A stretch of 64,000 bases of DNA from Neomicrococcus lactis (GCF_014200305.1 NZ_JACHBL010000001.1:2592227-2656226); one strand, 5' to 3'. Positions 1 to 9,159 are shown, counted from the first letter of the stretch. Translations and numbers: made by a program. The notes: generated by a model not told the origin, from the letters alone.

Positions 1-1
1 C

Positions 2-718
2 AAGGCATCGCAAAAGCTTGGCCGCGAATGGGTAGAGCTCATGGCGCGCGTGCAGGGTCCGCTGGTTGCAAGCCTCGACGTGGTCTTCACCACCGATTGG
101 TCTCAAGAAACTGACGAGAACCTGCTGGACGACGTCCGCGCCATCACGCCGCTCAACGTTCCGGGTGCCGTCACGGGTCAGGTTGTTCCGTCTGGTCCGG
201 GATTCGCGGCGGAAAATAACCTGCGTCTGTTCACCACCCTGATCTACTCGGCCACACGCGAGCTGCGCATCACGAGCCCGTACTTTGTTCCAGACGATTC
301 GCTGCTCTATGCCGTGACTACCGCTGCCCAGCGCGGCGTCAAGGTGAAGCTCTACGTTTCCGAGCGCGGCGATCAGGCGCTGGCACATCACGCACAGCAG
401 TCTTATTACTTGGCGCTGCTTCAGGCGGGAGTAGAGATCTATCTCTACGAAGCCCCGCACGTGCTGCACACCAAGTGCTTCACCGTGGACCACGAGGTGG
501 CGGTGTTCGGTTCTTCCAACATGGATATGCGTTCCTTCTCCCTCAACTTCGAAGTCAGCATGATGCTGTTGGGCTCTGAAATTGTGGATCGTCTCGATGC
601 GGTCATGGACGAATACGAGGCCCACTCCAAGCGCGTGAGCCTAGGCATGTGGAATGCACGGAAGCCTTTTGAACGTTGGAAGGACAACGTCGCGCGACTG
701 TCGGCGACCTTGCAGTAA
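2..718 (+). CDS. cls: Cardiolipin synthase (phospholipase D family), C-terminal part
   Basis: Open from the window edge in the frame beginning at base 2, so the gene starts outside and only about the last 238 residues are seen. It contains the second PLD catalytic motif, HTKCFTVD (HxKxxxxD), followed by GSSNMDMRSF, and the SPYFVPDDSL stretch typical of bacterial cardiolipin synthases. The family condenses phosphatidylglycerol with another phospholipid at the inner face of the membrane to make cardiolipin. The N-terminal membrane segments and the first HKD motif must lie upstream. It converges on pabB with a gap of only 23 bases. The family call is firm. The exact substrate (PG+PG, or the CDP-DAG route) cannot be settled from this half. 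Confidence 0.88.
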   Translation, partial: KASQKLGREWVELMARVQGPLVASLDVVFTTDWSQETDENLLDDVRAITPLNVPGAVTGQVVPSGPGFAAENNLRLFTTLIYSATRELRITSPYFVPDDSLLYAVTTAAQRGVKVKLYVSERGDQALAHHAQQSYYLALLQAGVEIYLYEAPHVLHTKCFTVDHEVAVFGSSNMDMRSFSLNFEVSMMLLGSEIVDRLDAVMDEYEAHSKRVSLGMWNARKPFERWKDNVARLSATLQ

Positions 719-741
719 GGACCGTTTTTCCTCACCGGTTC

Positions 742-2802
742 TTATCCGGGGAACTCCGTGCCCAGCGTGCTGAGCACGCCGAATGCCTTTGCGCGTAGCT
801 CATCCCACTCTTCCTCGGGGTTGGAGTCCGCCGTGATGGCGCCGCCGATCCCCAGAGACAGGTCCCACGTGCCGTCCTCGAGGTGCTTCATGACGAGCGT
901 GCGGATCACCACGGAGAGGTTCATGCCGCCGTTGCGTGAGAAGTAACCGATGGCCCCCGAATAAATCCCGCGAGGATGGCCGTCTTCGAGCCGGTCCAGA
1001 ATACCCATCGTGGAAATCTTCGGGGCACCGGTCATGGAGCCCGCGGGGAACGCCGCTCGAACAGCCTCGGCGCGAGAGACTTCTGGGCGCAATTGGGCAT
1101 CAATTGTCGAGACCATCTGATGAACGGTCGCGTAGCTTTCCACTGCGAGGAGCCGCGGAACTCGTAGCGTGGCTGGATCCGCCGAGCGCACCAGATCGTT
1201 GCGGAGCAGGTCCACGATCATGATGTTTTCCGCGCGGTCCTTCGTGGAAGTGGCAAGCTCTTCTTTCAGCCTCGCGTCTTCTGTTGGATCAGCTACGCGG
1301 CGGCGTGTGCCCTTGATCGGCTCGGCGCGCATGAGTCCATCTCGCGACATGGACATGAAACGTTCCGGCGATGAGCTCGCAATGCTCACGTCGCCGAATG
1401 TGCCGTATACCGCATACGGCGCGGGGGAGCGGTCCTTGAGCGCTTGATAGACCTGCCACGGTTGTACGTCCGTGGCCGTCGCATTCAGCGTGGTGGTCAA
1501 GCAGACTTCGTAGGTGTTGCCCTCGAAAATCTCCCGCTGCGCTTCCTGGATGTTGGCCACGTAGGAGTCGTGAGTATCGCGGACAGCAAAGCCATCCGAG
1601 AACGTTACTAATGAGGCGCCATTACTACTAGGTGTTTCTTCACCTAGTAAACTCATCGCCTTATCAACAGAGTCAAAGAAATTCGCGGAATCTCGGGCCT
1701 CAAGCGCCAATGCGTGAACATCATTCGTCTCGTGATCAACCACCACCGCACGTGCGGCATGAATGAGCGCAGCGTCCGGCGTCGGCGATCCGCCTACATC
1801 GGAACCACCAAATTCGCGCTTTAACTCGTACCCGAGCCAGCCCATCCATCCCAGCTCAAAATCCAAGCCTTCGAGCGCAACTGGGGGCTGCGTCGTCGTC
1901 ATCCGGCGATCCCACGCATCATCCAGCCAGTCAAAAAATGGACCCGGCACCTTTGCCGTTGCGCCCTGATGGCGGATGGTGGTTTCGCCGCTGACATGGG
2001 TCGCGACAGCACCCAGCGCGCCTGAAGCGTCCGCCAAGATCGAATAGCGATTGCGCCCCAACGGATCAACCGCGCCGGCGGAGGAAGAATGCAGCAGGAA
2101 CGCTTCGGGGGAGGCGCCAAACAACTTTTCAAAGAGTACGACGGCGCCATCTTGCGTCAGGCCGCTCGGCATCTGGAAGGTTTGGGCTTGCGCTGGGATG
2201 GCTCGCTGTTCTTCGATCTCTGGGCGGAAGCGCTCACGAACTGCGGGCAGCTCCGTGAGTGCGCGAAGTACGGCTTCGGCCTCGGCGGCGCTACCACGAG
2301 CGGTATTGACCTCGATGTCTGGGATGACTGGGCCATCTTCGGAGTTGAGCCAGCGCTCTTCTTGGTCGGCCCAACGGTCCCAATGGGGCGCGTAGGTGTC
2401 GCCGTCGCGCTCAAGCGCGCGCTGTTTGCGGTCCTCGTCATTGAGGGAGACCCAAATGTGCGCGTCGATGAAACGGGAGGCTTGGAGTGCGTTAGCGCCG
2501 ACGCCTTCAATGATGACGACCGGAGCCGGGGCTGTGGTTCGCTTCTCGCCGTCACGATCCTGATACCAATCCCACGCGAACCAATGAGCGGTCTCGCCCC
2601 AGAAGAGTGGCTCGGCGACCTTTTTGGTGTAGCGCTCAATGCCTGCTTCTAGGCCATCCCACCCCGGATAGATGTCCTCGAGATGGAATAGAGCAACCGG
2701 CCGATGCTTCCGGAGGAGAGTGGCGAGCTCGAGAGCAAGCGTTGATTTGCCAGCGCCAGAGCGTCCGTCAATGGCGATGATGGTGCTTGAACTTCGGGAC
2801 AT
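742..2802 (-). CDS. pabB: Kinase-like P-loop domain fused to aminodeoxychorismate synthase component I
   Basis: 686 residues in two parts. Residues 1 to about 195 are a uridine-kinase-like P-loop domain with Walker A GRSGAGKST near residue 13 and a VVIIEGVGA strand. From about residue 215 to the end is a chorismate-binding enzyme. PIKGT near residue 495 contains the lysine typical of PabB; TrpE has PIAGT. GSMTGAPK (about 588) and GGAITADSNPEEEWDE (about 653) complete the chorismate-binding core. PabB aminates chorismate to 4-amino-4-deoxychorismate for folate synthesis. No glutamine amidotransferase partner lies next to it. The ATG overlaps the stop of the upstream phosphatase gene by one base, so the two are probably co-transcribed. 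The role of the kinase domain is unknown. Confidence 0.85.
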   Translation of the reverse strand: MSRSSSTIIAIDGRSGAGKSTLALELATLLRKHRPVALFHLEDIYPGWDGLEAGIERYTKKVAEPLFWGETAHWFAWDWYQDRDGEKRTTAPAPVVIIEGVGANALQASRFIDAHIWVSLNDEDRKQRALERDGDTYAPHWDRWADQEERWLNSEDGPVIPDIEVNTARGSAAEAEAVLRALTELPAVRERFRPEIEEQRAIPAQAQTFQMPSGLTQDGAVVLFEKLFGASPEAFLLHSSSAGAVDPLGRNRYSILADASGALGAVATHVSGETTIRHQGATAKVPGPFFDWLDDAWDRRMTTTQPPVALEGLDFELGWMGWLGYELKREFGGSDVGGSPTPDAALIHAARAVVVDHETNDVHALALEARDSANFFDSVDKAMSLLGEETPSSNGASLVTFSDGFAVRDTHDSYVANIQEAQREIFEGNTYEVCLTTTLNATATDVQPWQVYQALKDRSPAPYAVYGTFGDVSIASSSPERFMSMSRDGLMRAEPIKGTRRRVADPTEDARLKEELATSTKDRAENIMIVDLLRNDLVRSADPATLRVPRLLAVESYATVHQMVSTIDAQLRPEVSRAEAVRAAFPAGSMTGAPKISTMGILDRLEDGHPRGIYSGAIGYFSRNGGMNLSVVIRTLVMKHLEDGTWDLSLGIGGAITADSNPEEEWDELRAKAFGVLSTLGTEFPG
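1886..1903 (-). repeat. Dispersed motif copy (16/18)
   Basis: Reverse strand GATGACGACGACGCAGCC, encoding RMTTTQP in the variable N-terminal part of the PabB domain, a different frame from EDDDAA. Confidence 0.55.
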
Positions 2803-3338
2803 TAGTCCTGATCGTTGTCCTCTCCGGGCGGTGATTGATGACGGCGCGGGTTTTCATGGATTTCCCGCACGTAGTCAATGATGCCCGGAATTGCGGCGGA
2901 AATGAGATCGCGCACGGTTTCGAAGTCGCTCATTTCGCCATACCAAGGGTCGTAAATGCCCTGAGCTTCCACGCCGTGGTGGGCAACCTTCGGGTCGAAA
3001 GCCCGAATCATGCGGACCTTGGCGCGGTCATGAGCAGTGGGGGCCATGTGGCGAAGCGTCATGTAATGCTCGGTGTCTAAGGCCAGCACCAAGTCCACGT
3101 TGTTGAACTCGACGACTTCGAACTGGCGGGCCACATGATCCTCGGCATCAAGGCCGAGTTCCCTCAAGATGGCGAGGGCCCGCGGGTCGATAGGATTTCC
3201 GACTTCCCAGCCGGTGGTTGCGGCCGAAGTGACGAAGACTTCGAAAAGTCCGGCCTCTTCTGCTGCGGCGCGGATCATGTGTTCTGCCATGGGGGAGCGA
3301 CAAATATTACCTGTGCAGATGACGGCAATCAGAGTCAT
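2802..3338 (-). CDS. Low-molecular-weight protein tyrosine phosphatase
   Basis: 178 residues. The N-terminal P-loop CTGNICRSP (C-x5-R-S) is the phosphocysteine active site, and DPWYG near residue 138 supplies the general-acid aspartate, both diagnostic of LMW-PTPs. The family dephosphorylates phosphotyrosine or, in some bacteria, phosphoarginine. It is slightly longer than the usual 150-160 residues, with a polar C-terminal tail (HENPRRHQSPPGEDND). It is translationally coupled to the kinase-pabB gene through a TAATG junction. No tyrosine kinase or exopolysaccharide genes are nearby, so the substrate is open. Upstream lies a 223-base divergent region shared with the secreted-protein gene at 3562. 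Confidence 0.9.
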   Translation of the reverse strand: MTLIAVICTGNICRSPMAEHMIRAAAEEAGLFEVFVTSAATTGWEVGNPIDPRALAILRELGLDAEDHVARQFEVVEFNNVDLVLALDTEHYMTLRHMAPTAHDRAKVRMIRAFDPKVAHHGVEAQGIYDPWYGEMSDFETVRDLISAAIPGIIDYVREIHENPRRHQSPPGEDNDQD

Positions 3339-3561
3339 GAAATGAATGTAGTCCAGATTCCTCGGTTTGCAATGTGGGACCTCACTTTTACCCCAAGGTC
3401 AATGGGTAGTCATATTGCCGACATACTTACATTGCATGTCTCTGATAAGGGATAACTTCAAAATCAAGCGGAACACACCGGCTTCCCCACGGCCGTCCGT
3501 TCAACGAAATTCCCCATTTCTTGTCCTCACTTTTTTGTTTTACTCGCATAAAGGTTGAGCT

Positions 3562-4326
3562 ATGTCCGAATCTACGGTTAACGCGCCTTCGCGACGCAAA
3601 GTCGCTCAAGGAATTGCGTGGTCTGTCCCTGTAATTGCAACTGCATCATTGGCACCGCTTGCTGCGGCCTCGCCGTCGCGATGCCCTAGTGTGACTCCTG
3701 GTGGATCCGGTGATCCGTGTGGGCTGAATGCACAGGTTTACACGAAAATCGATTACACCCATGTACTGGACGCAGACTCCCCATATCTGGAGATTACGCA
3801 ACGCCTTCAGGTCCTTCTTCCCGTAGGGGCCACGCTGAACACGGGCCAGTCCGTCACGTTGACCATCGATATTGGTGGCGTGAAGACGGGAATTATTCCT
3901 TCTGCGATTCTTGATCCAGCGGTAAGTCAGCTTGACGTGACCGTCACAAAGACCTTAATCAACAGCGATACCGGAACACGCCTAGAGGTCGTCATTACGG
4001 CGAAAAATAACTACACGTTCAGCTCTGCAATTTATCTACTCTTGACGGTGAGGATCCCGGTGGGAAGCCTCGCAGTCGTCAACCCCGGCGGTGTCTTAGG
4101 CCAGGGAATTACCATTCAATTGGTAGCAGTCTCGGCGACGGGTGCAAGCGGCTGCGGAGGCACAGGAAGCATTCTGAATATTCCGATCCCACTTGGTAAC
4201 GATCTAAATAATTTGACGCAACTTCGCAAATTCGTATTAGATAGGGTGGGCGCGCTGATAAATACCGGTCTCAACGTCTGCTTGCCGTTAGGACTTGGCA
4301 ACCTGGTAGTGAATCTTAACCTTTAG
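3562..4326 (+). CDS. Secreted protein with Tat-like signal peptide, function unknown
   Basis: 254 residues. The N-terminus reads SRRKVAQGIAWSVPVIATASLAP and then LAAASP, a twin-arginine-like motif followed by a hydrophobic core and an A-x-A-type cleavage site near residue 35. The mature part is beta-rich and rich in Thr, Val, Ile and Asn, with few charged residues and paired cysteines, suggesting an extracellular or surface domain. I recognise no catalytic motif. The ATG follows AAAGG-TTGAGCT, which recurs before the next gene. It is a paralogue of the gene at 4533, sharing the signal peptide, the SPxRC start of the mature protein and a C-terminal GxGCG/GTGC-type cysteine region. Surface attachment is not evident: there is no LPXTG motif and no C-terminal membrane span. 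Confidence 0.7.
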   Translation: MSESTVNAPSRRKVAQGIAWSVPVIATASLAPLAAASPSRCPSVTPGGSGDPCGLNAQVYTKIDYTHVLDADSPYLEITQRLQVLLPVGATLNTGQSVTLTIDIGGVKTGIIPSAILDPAVSQLDVTVTKTLINSDTGTRLEVVITAKNNYTFSSAIYLLLTVRIPVGSLAVVNPGGVLGQGITIQLVAVSATGASGCGGTGSILNIPIPLGNDLNNLTQLRKFVLDRVGALINTGLNVCLPLGLGNLVVNLNL

Positions 4327-4458
4327 CTGAAGAGGCAATCTTGTTCAGGCTTGGTGCGTGTGAACATCGCGTGAAGACTGGCTTAATTGTTGATTACTAA
4401 ATACTTGTAGGTTTCTGTATTTCTCCCTATCCACATAGGATGAAGAGGAATCTCTAGA

Positions 4459-4495
4459 CGCCGTCGCTGTATTTCAGCGGCGGCGATCTATTTGT
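4459..4495 (+). terminator. Hairpin between the two secreted-protein genes
   Basis: Eleven-base stem (4459-4469 with 4475-4485, one G-U pair), loop TATTT, then ATCTATTTGT. Its form is that of a Rho-independent terminator for the first secreted-protein gene. It lies only 48 bases upstream of the next start, so it could also act as an attenuator. Confidence 0.6.
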
Positions 4496-4532
4496 CTCTC
4501 AGATTCTCGTGTCGTCAAAGGTTGGGCTCCAC

Positions 4533-5192
4533 ATGTCAGAAACCGGTTTGAGCGCGCCCAAGCGCCGCACTGTATCCAAGGGAATTGCCTGGTCGCTTCC
4601 CCTAATCGCCGCAGCTTCTGCTGCACCATTCGCCGCCGCGTCTCCGCGACGTTGTGCCGTTTTCTTCGATCCTTCAGCGTCGACTCCTCCAACAGGCTGC
4701 GTATCTCCGCCGCGGTCTGTTTTGACAAAGGTCGCGCACACATCCAATGGAAGCGCTAATCTCACCTATTACGTAAAATTCGGTGTGCCAAGCAGCATCG
4801 TTCTGAAAAAAGATCAAACGGTGACGTTCAACTTTACGGATGTATCTGCAACTATCGAATCGCCGCCCGTTTCTCCATCGTCGGACGCTAACTTTACATA
4901 CACTGTAGCCCTCAGCGGGACTCAGATCACCGTGACGGCAACGGCTCGTCAAGACCTTACGGGACCCGTAGACTCTTCCTTTGCTCTGAAGGCAACGTTG
5001 TCAGGTTTCTCGCCTGAAGACATAAGCGCGTTCACCATGACGGGCACCACTACGTCAGGCGGAACGGGCTGCTCGGTTGGTAGCCCATACACGCGTACCA
5101 TTCCGTTGTACAGAGGAAACAGCGCGAAAACCCTGGCCAACGCTTGCCGCGTGGGCAGCGCGGCAAATGCAACCTATTACCATTACGTCTAA
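4533..5192 (+). CDS. Second secreted protein with Tat-like signal peptide
   Basis: 219 residues from the ATG at 4533. An in-frame GTG at 4509 is less likely, because 4533 is preceded by the same AAAGGTTGGGCT leader that precedes the paralogue at 3562. The N-terminus PKRRTVSKGIAWSLPLIAAASAAP is a twin-arginine-like export signal with a cleavage site after AAA. The mature part is Ser/Thr-rich, predicted beta, with several Cys residues (RRCAV, TGCVS, GTGCSVG, NACRVG) that could form disulfides outside the cell. The protein ends close to two Tyr-rich residues (YYHYV). It is paralogous to its upstream neighbour, although the mature sequences have diverged strongly. Function unknown; adhesin-like or S-layer-like roles are only guesses. 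Confidence 0.68.
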   Translation: MSETGLSAPKRRTVSKGIAWSLPLIAAASAAPFAAASPRRCAVFFDPSASTPPTGCVSPPRSVLTKVAHTSNGSANLTYYVKFGVPSSIVLKKDQTVTFNFTDVSATIESPPVSPSSDANFTYTVALSGTQITVTATARQDLTGPVDSSFALKATLSGFSPEDISAFTMTGTTTSGGTGCSVGSPYTRTIPLYRGNSAKTLANACRVGSAANATYYHYV

Positions 5193-5211
5193 TAGGTTCT
5201 TCGAAATCAAG

Positions 5212-5257
5212 GTGTGGGGTCCGTCAGCTTTACCTGACGGACCCCACACTCTTTTTC
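5212..5257 (+). terminator. Strong Rho-independent terminator
   Basis: Perfect 16-base stem (5212-5227 with 5234-5249), six-base loop CTTTAC, then TCTTTTTCTC. It ends the secreted-protein pair and sits between convergent genes. Confidence 0.93.
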
Positions 5258-5285
5258 TCTCTACAAACCGGTGTTGGCTTTTTGA

Positions 5286-6317
5286 TTAGCGAACAGCGGC
5301 ATCTTGGTAGGCCGACTGGATAACGCTGCCCCAGTACGGTCCGTACATCACGGTTGACTTGGATCCGTAGCCGTAGCTATTGACCGAGTTCTGGTATCCG
5401 CTCGAGGACGTTCCGAGGAACCAAGGACCACCTGAGGAACCACCCGTCATGTTGCACGGGATTCCCTGGCTGTTGAAGGCAGGGTTGTAAGGGTCGTTAG
5501 ACGCTTTGCCCGTGCATGAGTACAGGGTTTCGCCGTTGAACGGCCGAGCCGCTGGGTAGCCGAAGGACTTGTAGGTCTGGCCACGGGAAGCATTGAACTG
5601 CACTCCGGAAGCACCGACGGCCTGCGAGAGCGTCTTGCCGCTGAGCGTATTCACGACGGCGAAGCCGGTGTCGTACTGCATGTCACCCTGCGAGCTCCAC
5701 TGGGTAGGAGCAACGAGCGTGCGCGCGGTCCACTTGCCGTATGGTGCTGCACCGTTCTTGTAGGCCGGCACAAAGACGAAGTTAGTGGCGAATGCGCCAG
5801 GTCCTTCGTTGATGCAGTGGCCAGCGGTGGAGACCGTGGATCCGTTGGATGAGGTCACGGAGTTGCCAGAGCAGACGTAGTTGGCGCCGCCCAGGGTGAA
5901 GAACACCTTGCCGATGTGCCTGACGGGGTTTTCGCTCACTGCGCTGCTTGAGGAGCTGGCCTTGCGGTCTGTTGAGGCAAACTTCGTAGGCGTTCCGGAC
6001 GCGTTGAATTTGTCGACTGCACCCTTCTGGAGCATCTGTGCGACGTCGTTCAAACTGCGCTGAACAGCGGTGGAGCCCGCTTTCAAGGTGAGGACGTCGC
6101 CTGGGATCGCACTCTTCATGCGATCTGCCGTCCAGTAAGAGGATGCAGCCTTCGCTTCGGAAGCGGAAATGTGGTGAGACTCTACAGAAGCCGCGCTTCG
6201 CGCCTTGGTGAGCTGCGCCGTCGTAGTATCAGCGCCAGCTGCCGTGGGAATGAAAGCAGCGGTAACCGCAAGAGACAAGGACGCGGTAACGGTAGCGCCC
6301 CAGTGCATTTTTCTCAT
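5286..6317 (-). CDS. Secreted trypsin-like serine endopeptidase
   Basis: 343 residues from the ATG at 6317. A start further upstream at 6392 would add 25 residues, but 6317 begins directly with a Sec signal peptide (MRKMHWGATVTASLSLAVTA, cleavage after AGA) and has a GAAGGG ribosome site. Catalytic triad motifs are visible: STAGHC (His), QYDTGFAVV (Asp) and GGSSGGPW (Ser). The layout, with a propeptide of about 120 residues before the protease domain, fits actinobacterial secreted chymotrypsin-fold (S1/V8-like) proteases. Paired Cys residues near YVCSG/AGHC and YSCTG/IPCN probably form disulfides. The enzyme should act outside the cell; its specificity is not predictable here. It is convergent with the secreted-protein pair and divergent from nothing close by. 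Confidence 0.88.
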   Translation of the reverse strand: MRKMHWGATVTASLSLAVTAAFIPTAAGADTTTAQLTKARSAASVESHHISASEAKAASSYWTADRMKSAIPGDVLTLKAGSTAVQRSLNDVAQMLQKGAVDKFNASGTPTKFASTDRKASSSSSAVSENPVRHIGKVFFTLGGANYVCSGNSVTSSNGSTVSTAGHCINEGPGAFATNFVFVPAYKNGAAPYGKWTARTLVAPTQWSSQGDMQYDTGFAVVNTLSGKTLSQAVGASGVQFNASRGQTYKSFGYPAARPFNGETLYSCTGKASNDPYNPAFNSQGIPCNMTGGSSGGPWFLGTSSSGYQNSVNSYGYGSKSTVMYGPYWGSVIQSAYQDAAVR

Positions 6318-6468
6318 CTCTATACCCTTCGTTGATCGGCCCGAGTGATTCGGTCTCGATGCATCGAAGCTACCGTTCAGTAAACGCTTCACGAATAGAC
6401 AAATGGCTAAACTTTTGGGGCGAATTTATGAAATTTCTAGAGGCACCGCAAAGTGAACTAGTGATTTG

Positions 6469-7092
6469 TCAGTGCATGAGAAGTAGCAATCCTGCTACCA
6501 AAATAAAGAGCACGCCAAATGAGATATTCATGATGCACTGACCGCGGGCGGACCGCGTAAAACGGCGGAAAATCTTGGCTGCGGCGGCGAAAAAGAACCA
6601 CATCACCAGGACGTCTACCAAGATGATCGTGCCGATGTAGATCAGATATTGCGAGAGCAGTGGTTGGTCGGGGCGAATGAATTGAGGTGTGAATGCGAGA
6701 AAAAATACGATCGCTTTGGGATTCAACAAATTTATCCAAACGCCACGCCTGAACATGGAAAAAGCAGGTTCATTTTTGCGAATATCTAATGCGGTTTCCT
6801 CCGAAACAGGCTTCGCAAGGATCGATTTGACGCCCAGGAACACCAAATATGCGGCGCCCGCATAGCGAACCACGTTGAACGCAGTGGGGGAGTTGGCGAT
6901 CAGTAGGCCCACTCCGGCGGCGACGATGATGACGTGAATCAGGAGCGCGGCTTGCTGCCCCAGGATGCCCCAAAAAGATCGCCGGAATCCCTCGTTGATG
7001 GCGTTGGTCATGGTGTTAATGGCTCCCGCGCCGGGAGTGAAGCTAATGACAACGCTCGCACCGAGCAGGGATAACCATAGGGAAAGAGGCAC
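6469..7092 (-). CDS. LysE/RhtB family amino-acid exporter
   Basis: 207 residues with about six hydrophobic segments. The N-terminus LLGASVVISFTPGAGAINTM carries the P-G-P/GAGAINT-type motif of the LysE/RhtB superfamily, and the middle contains GAAYLVFLGVKS, another family signature. Such carriers export lysine, threonine, homoserine or homoserine lactone. Substrate cannot be assigned from sequence. It stands alone, divergent from dnaK, with its start about 190 bases from the dnaK start codon, so the HspR operators at 7168-7241 lie between the two. Confidence 0.87.
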   Translation of the reverse strand: MPLSLWLSLLGASVVISFTPGAGAINTMTNAINEGFRRSFWGILGQQAALLIHVIIVAAGVGLLIANSPTAFNVVRYAGAAYLVFLGVKSILAKPVSEETALDIRKNEPAFSMFRRGVWINLLNPKAIVFFLAFTPQFIRPDQPLLSQYLIYIGTIILVDVLVMWFFFAAAAKIFRRFTRSARGQCIMNISFGVLFILVAGLLLLMH

Positions 7093-7167
7093 CTAGAAAG
7101 CTTAGGGCGTGCCCGAATGTGCACAGAATTCGGTGGCGAGAGGTGACAAGAATTCGCCTGAAGTGAA

Positions 7168-7188
7168 CTTGAGTCCACTTCGCTCAAG
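7168..7188 (+). promoter_or_regulatory. HAIR operator 1 (HspR site) upstream of dnaK
   Basis: CTTGAGT-N7-GCTCAAG, one base from the HAIR consensus CTTGAGT-N7-ACTCAAG bound by HspR. It lies just upstream of the -35 box, and HspR is encoded in the same operon. Confidence 0.93.
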
Positions 7189-7194
7189 TTTGAC

Positions 7195-7222
7195 TTGACA
7201 TCCATTTCGGGGCGAGTAAAGT
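7195..7222 (+). promoter_or_regulatory. dnaK promoter
   Basis: TTGACA at 7195-7200, 16-base spacer, TAAAGT at 7217-7222: a near-consensus vegetative promoter. The -10 overlaps HAIR operator 2, which explains repression by occlusion. Confidence 0.82.
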
Positions 7223-7241
7223 TGAGTCTAGATCGCTCAAG
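7221..7241 (+). promoter_or_regulatory. HAIR operator 2 (HspR site) at dnaK start site
   Basis: GTTGAGT-N7-GCTCAAG, two bases from consensus, covering the end of the -10 box and the probable transcription start. Confidence 0.9.
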
Positions 7242-7284
7242 TGGGCGAAAATTTGACCAGACAAACATCGAAAGAAGGAATGCT

Positions 7285-9147
7285 ATGTCCCGTGCAGTTG
7301 GCATTGACCTTGGAACCACGAACTCCGTTGTTTCCGTACTCGAGGGTGGCGAACCTACCGTCATCGCAAACGCCGAAGGCGGTCGCACTACCCCTTCCGT
7401 CGTCGCATTCTCTAAGGGCGGCGAAGTTCTCGTTGGCGAAATCGCCAAGCGTCAGGCAGTTAACAACATTGACCGCACCATCGCTTCCGTCAAGCGCCAC
7501 ATGGGCACTGACTGGACCGTTGACATTGACGGCAAGAAGTACACGGCTCAGGAAATCTCCGCTCGTACCTTGATGAAGCTCAAGCACGACGCCGAGTCTT
7601 ACTTGGGCGAAAAGGTCACGGACGCTGTGATCACCGTTCCTGCATACTTCAATGACGCTGAGCGTCAGGCTACGAAGGAAGCTGGCGAAATTGCTGGCCT
7701 CAACGTGCTCCGTATTGTGAACGAGCCAACCGCAGCCGCTTTGGCTTACGGCTTGGATAAGGGCAAGGAAGACGAGCTCATCCTCGTATTCGACCTCGGC
7801 GGCGGAACGTTCGACGTTTCCTTGCTCGAAGTTGGCAAGGACGACGACGGCTTCTCCACCATTCAGGTTCGCTCGACCGCTGGCGACAACCGCCTCGGCG
7901 GCGACGACTGGGATCAGCGCGTTGTTGATTGGCTCTTGGCTCAGGCTAAGTCCAAGGGTGCTGACCTTTCCAAGGACAAGATTGCCCTTCAGCGTTTGAA
8001 GGAAGCTGCTGAGCAGGCTAAGAAGGAACTTTCTTCCGCCACCAGCACCAACATCTCCCTCCAGTACCTCTCGGTCACCCCAGAGGGACCGGTTCACTTG
8101 GACGAGCACCTTTCCCGCGCAAAGTTCCAGGAACTGACCGCAGACCTCTTGGACCGAACCAAGAAGCCTTTCCACGACGTCATCAAGGAAGCCGGCATCA
8201 CGGTTTCTGACATCGACCACGTGGTTCTCGTTGGTGGCTCCACCCGTATGCCAGCCGTTGTTGAGCTCGTCAAGGAATTGGCTCACAAGGAACCTAACAA
8301 GGGCGTCAACCCTGATGAGGTTGTGGCTGTTGGTGCAGCTCTCCAGGCTGGCGTACTGAAGGGTGAGCGCAAGGACGTTCTTCTCATCGACGTCACCCCA
8401 CTGTCCCTCGGTATTGAAACCAAGGGCGGCGTGATGACCAAGCTGATCGAGCGCAACACCGCTATCCCAACGAAGCGTTCTGAAACGTTCACCACGGCTG
8501 ATGACAACCAGCCTTCCGTGTCCATTCAGGTCTTCCAGGGCGAGCGCGAGTTCACCCGCGACAACAAGCCATTGGGCACCTTCGAGCTGACCGGTATTGC
8601 TCCGGCGCCACGTGGCATGCCTCAGATCGAGGTCACCTTCGACATCGACGCCAACGGCATTGTCCACGTGTCCGCTAAGGACAAGGGCACGGGCACCGAG
8701 CAGTCCATGACCATCACCGGCGGTTCTTCGCTTTCGAAGGATGACATCGAGCGCATGGTCAAGGAAGCAGAAGAGCACGCTGCTGAAGACAAGAAGCGTC
8801 GCGAAGCTGCTGAGACCCGTAACGGTGCAGAGCAGTCCGCTTACTCCGTGGACAAGCTCCTCAAGGACAACGCTGACAAGCTTCCTGAAGAGGTCAAGAC
8901 CGAGGTTCAGGCCGACGTCGACGCCCTCAAGGCAGCCCTTGAGAAGCAGGACAACGATGACGAAGTAAAGGCAGCTTTCGAGAAGTTGCAAGCTTCGCAG
9001 ATCAAGATCGGTGAAGCTCTCTATGCTTCTGAGCAGGCTTCTGCTGCTCAGGGTGGCGAGTCCACTTCTTCCGCTTCGGCTGAGCCTGAAGAGGACGTTG
9101 TTGACGCCGAGATCATCGACGAAGAAAACGATTCTGAGAAGAAGTAA
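7285..9147 (+). CDS. dnaK: Hsp70 chaperone DnaK
   Basis: 620 residues. The start is ATG 7285, giving [14 protein letters not shown] and preceded by GAAGGA five bases away; the 30 residues encoded further upstream overlap the promoter and are not real. The ATPase domain shows [17 protein letters not shown] and the VGGSTRMP adenosine motif. A substrate-binding domain follows from about residue 365, and the protein ends in an acidic tail [15 protein letters not shown]. DnaK binds exposed hydrophobic peptides with DnaJ and GrpE, both encoded downstream. In actinobacteria DnaK also serves as corepressor of HspR, giving feedback on this operon. Highly biased codon use (GAC, AAG, CTC, GTT) fits high expression. 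Confidence 0.99.
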   Translation: MSRAVGIDLGTTNSVVSVLEGGEPTVIANAEGGRTTPSVVAFSKGGEVLVGEIAKRQAVNNIDRTIASVKRHMGTDWTVDIDGKKYTAQEISARTLMKLKHDAESYLGEKVTDAVITVPAYFNDAERQATKEAGEIAGLNVLRIVNEPTAAALAYGLDKGKEDELILVFDLGGGTFDVSLLEVGKDDDGFSTIQVRSTAGDNRLGGDDWDQRVVDWLLAQAKSKGADLSKDKIALQRLKEAAEQAKKELSSATSTNISLQYLSVTPEGPVHLDEHLSRAKFQELTADLLDRTKKPFHDVIKEAGITVSDIDHVVLVGGSTRMPAVVELVKELAHKEPNKGVNPDEVVAVGAALQAGVLKGERKDVLLIDVTPLSLGIETKGGVMTKLIERNTAIPTKRSETFTTADDNQPSVSIQVFQGEREFTRDNKPLGTFELTGIAPAPRGMPQIEVTFDIDANGIVHVSAKDKGTGTEQSMTITGGSSLSKDDIERMVKEAEEHAAEDKKRREAAETRNGAEQSAYSVDKLLKDNADKLPEEVKTEVQADVDALKAALEKQDNDDEVKAAFEKLQASQIKIGEALYASEQASAAQGGESTSSASAEPEEDVVDAEIIDEENDSEKK

Positions 9148-9159
9148 GGGGTAGATCTT

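Noticed and set aside
2133..2150. GAGTACGACGGCGCCATC as another dispersed-motif copy
   Set aside because: It and similar GTACGACGGCG stretches at 10331 and 25113 match only the first half, so they were not counted.
6211..6228. Motif-like ACTACGACGGCGCAGCT (reverse strand) in the protease prepro-region
   Set aside because: Only 14 of 18 matches with a changed core; borderline, left out of the count.
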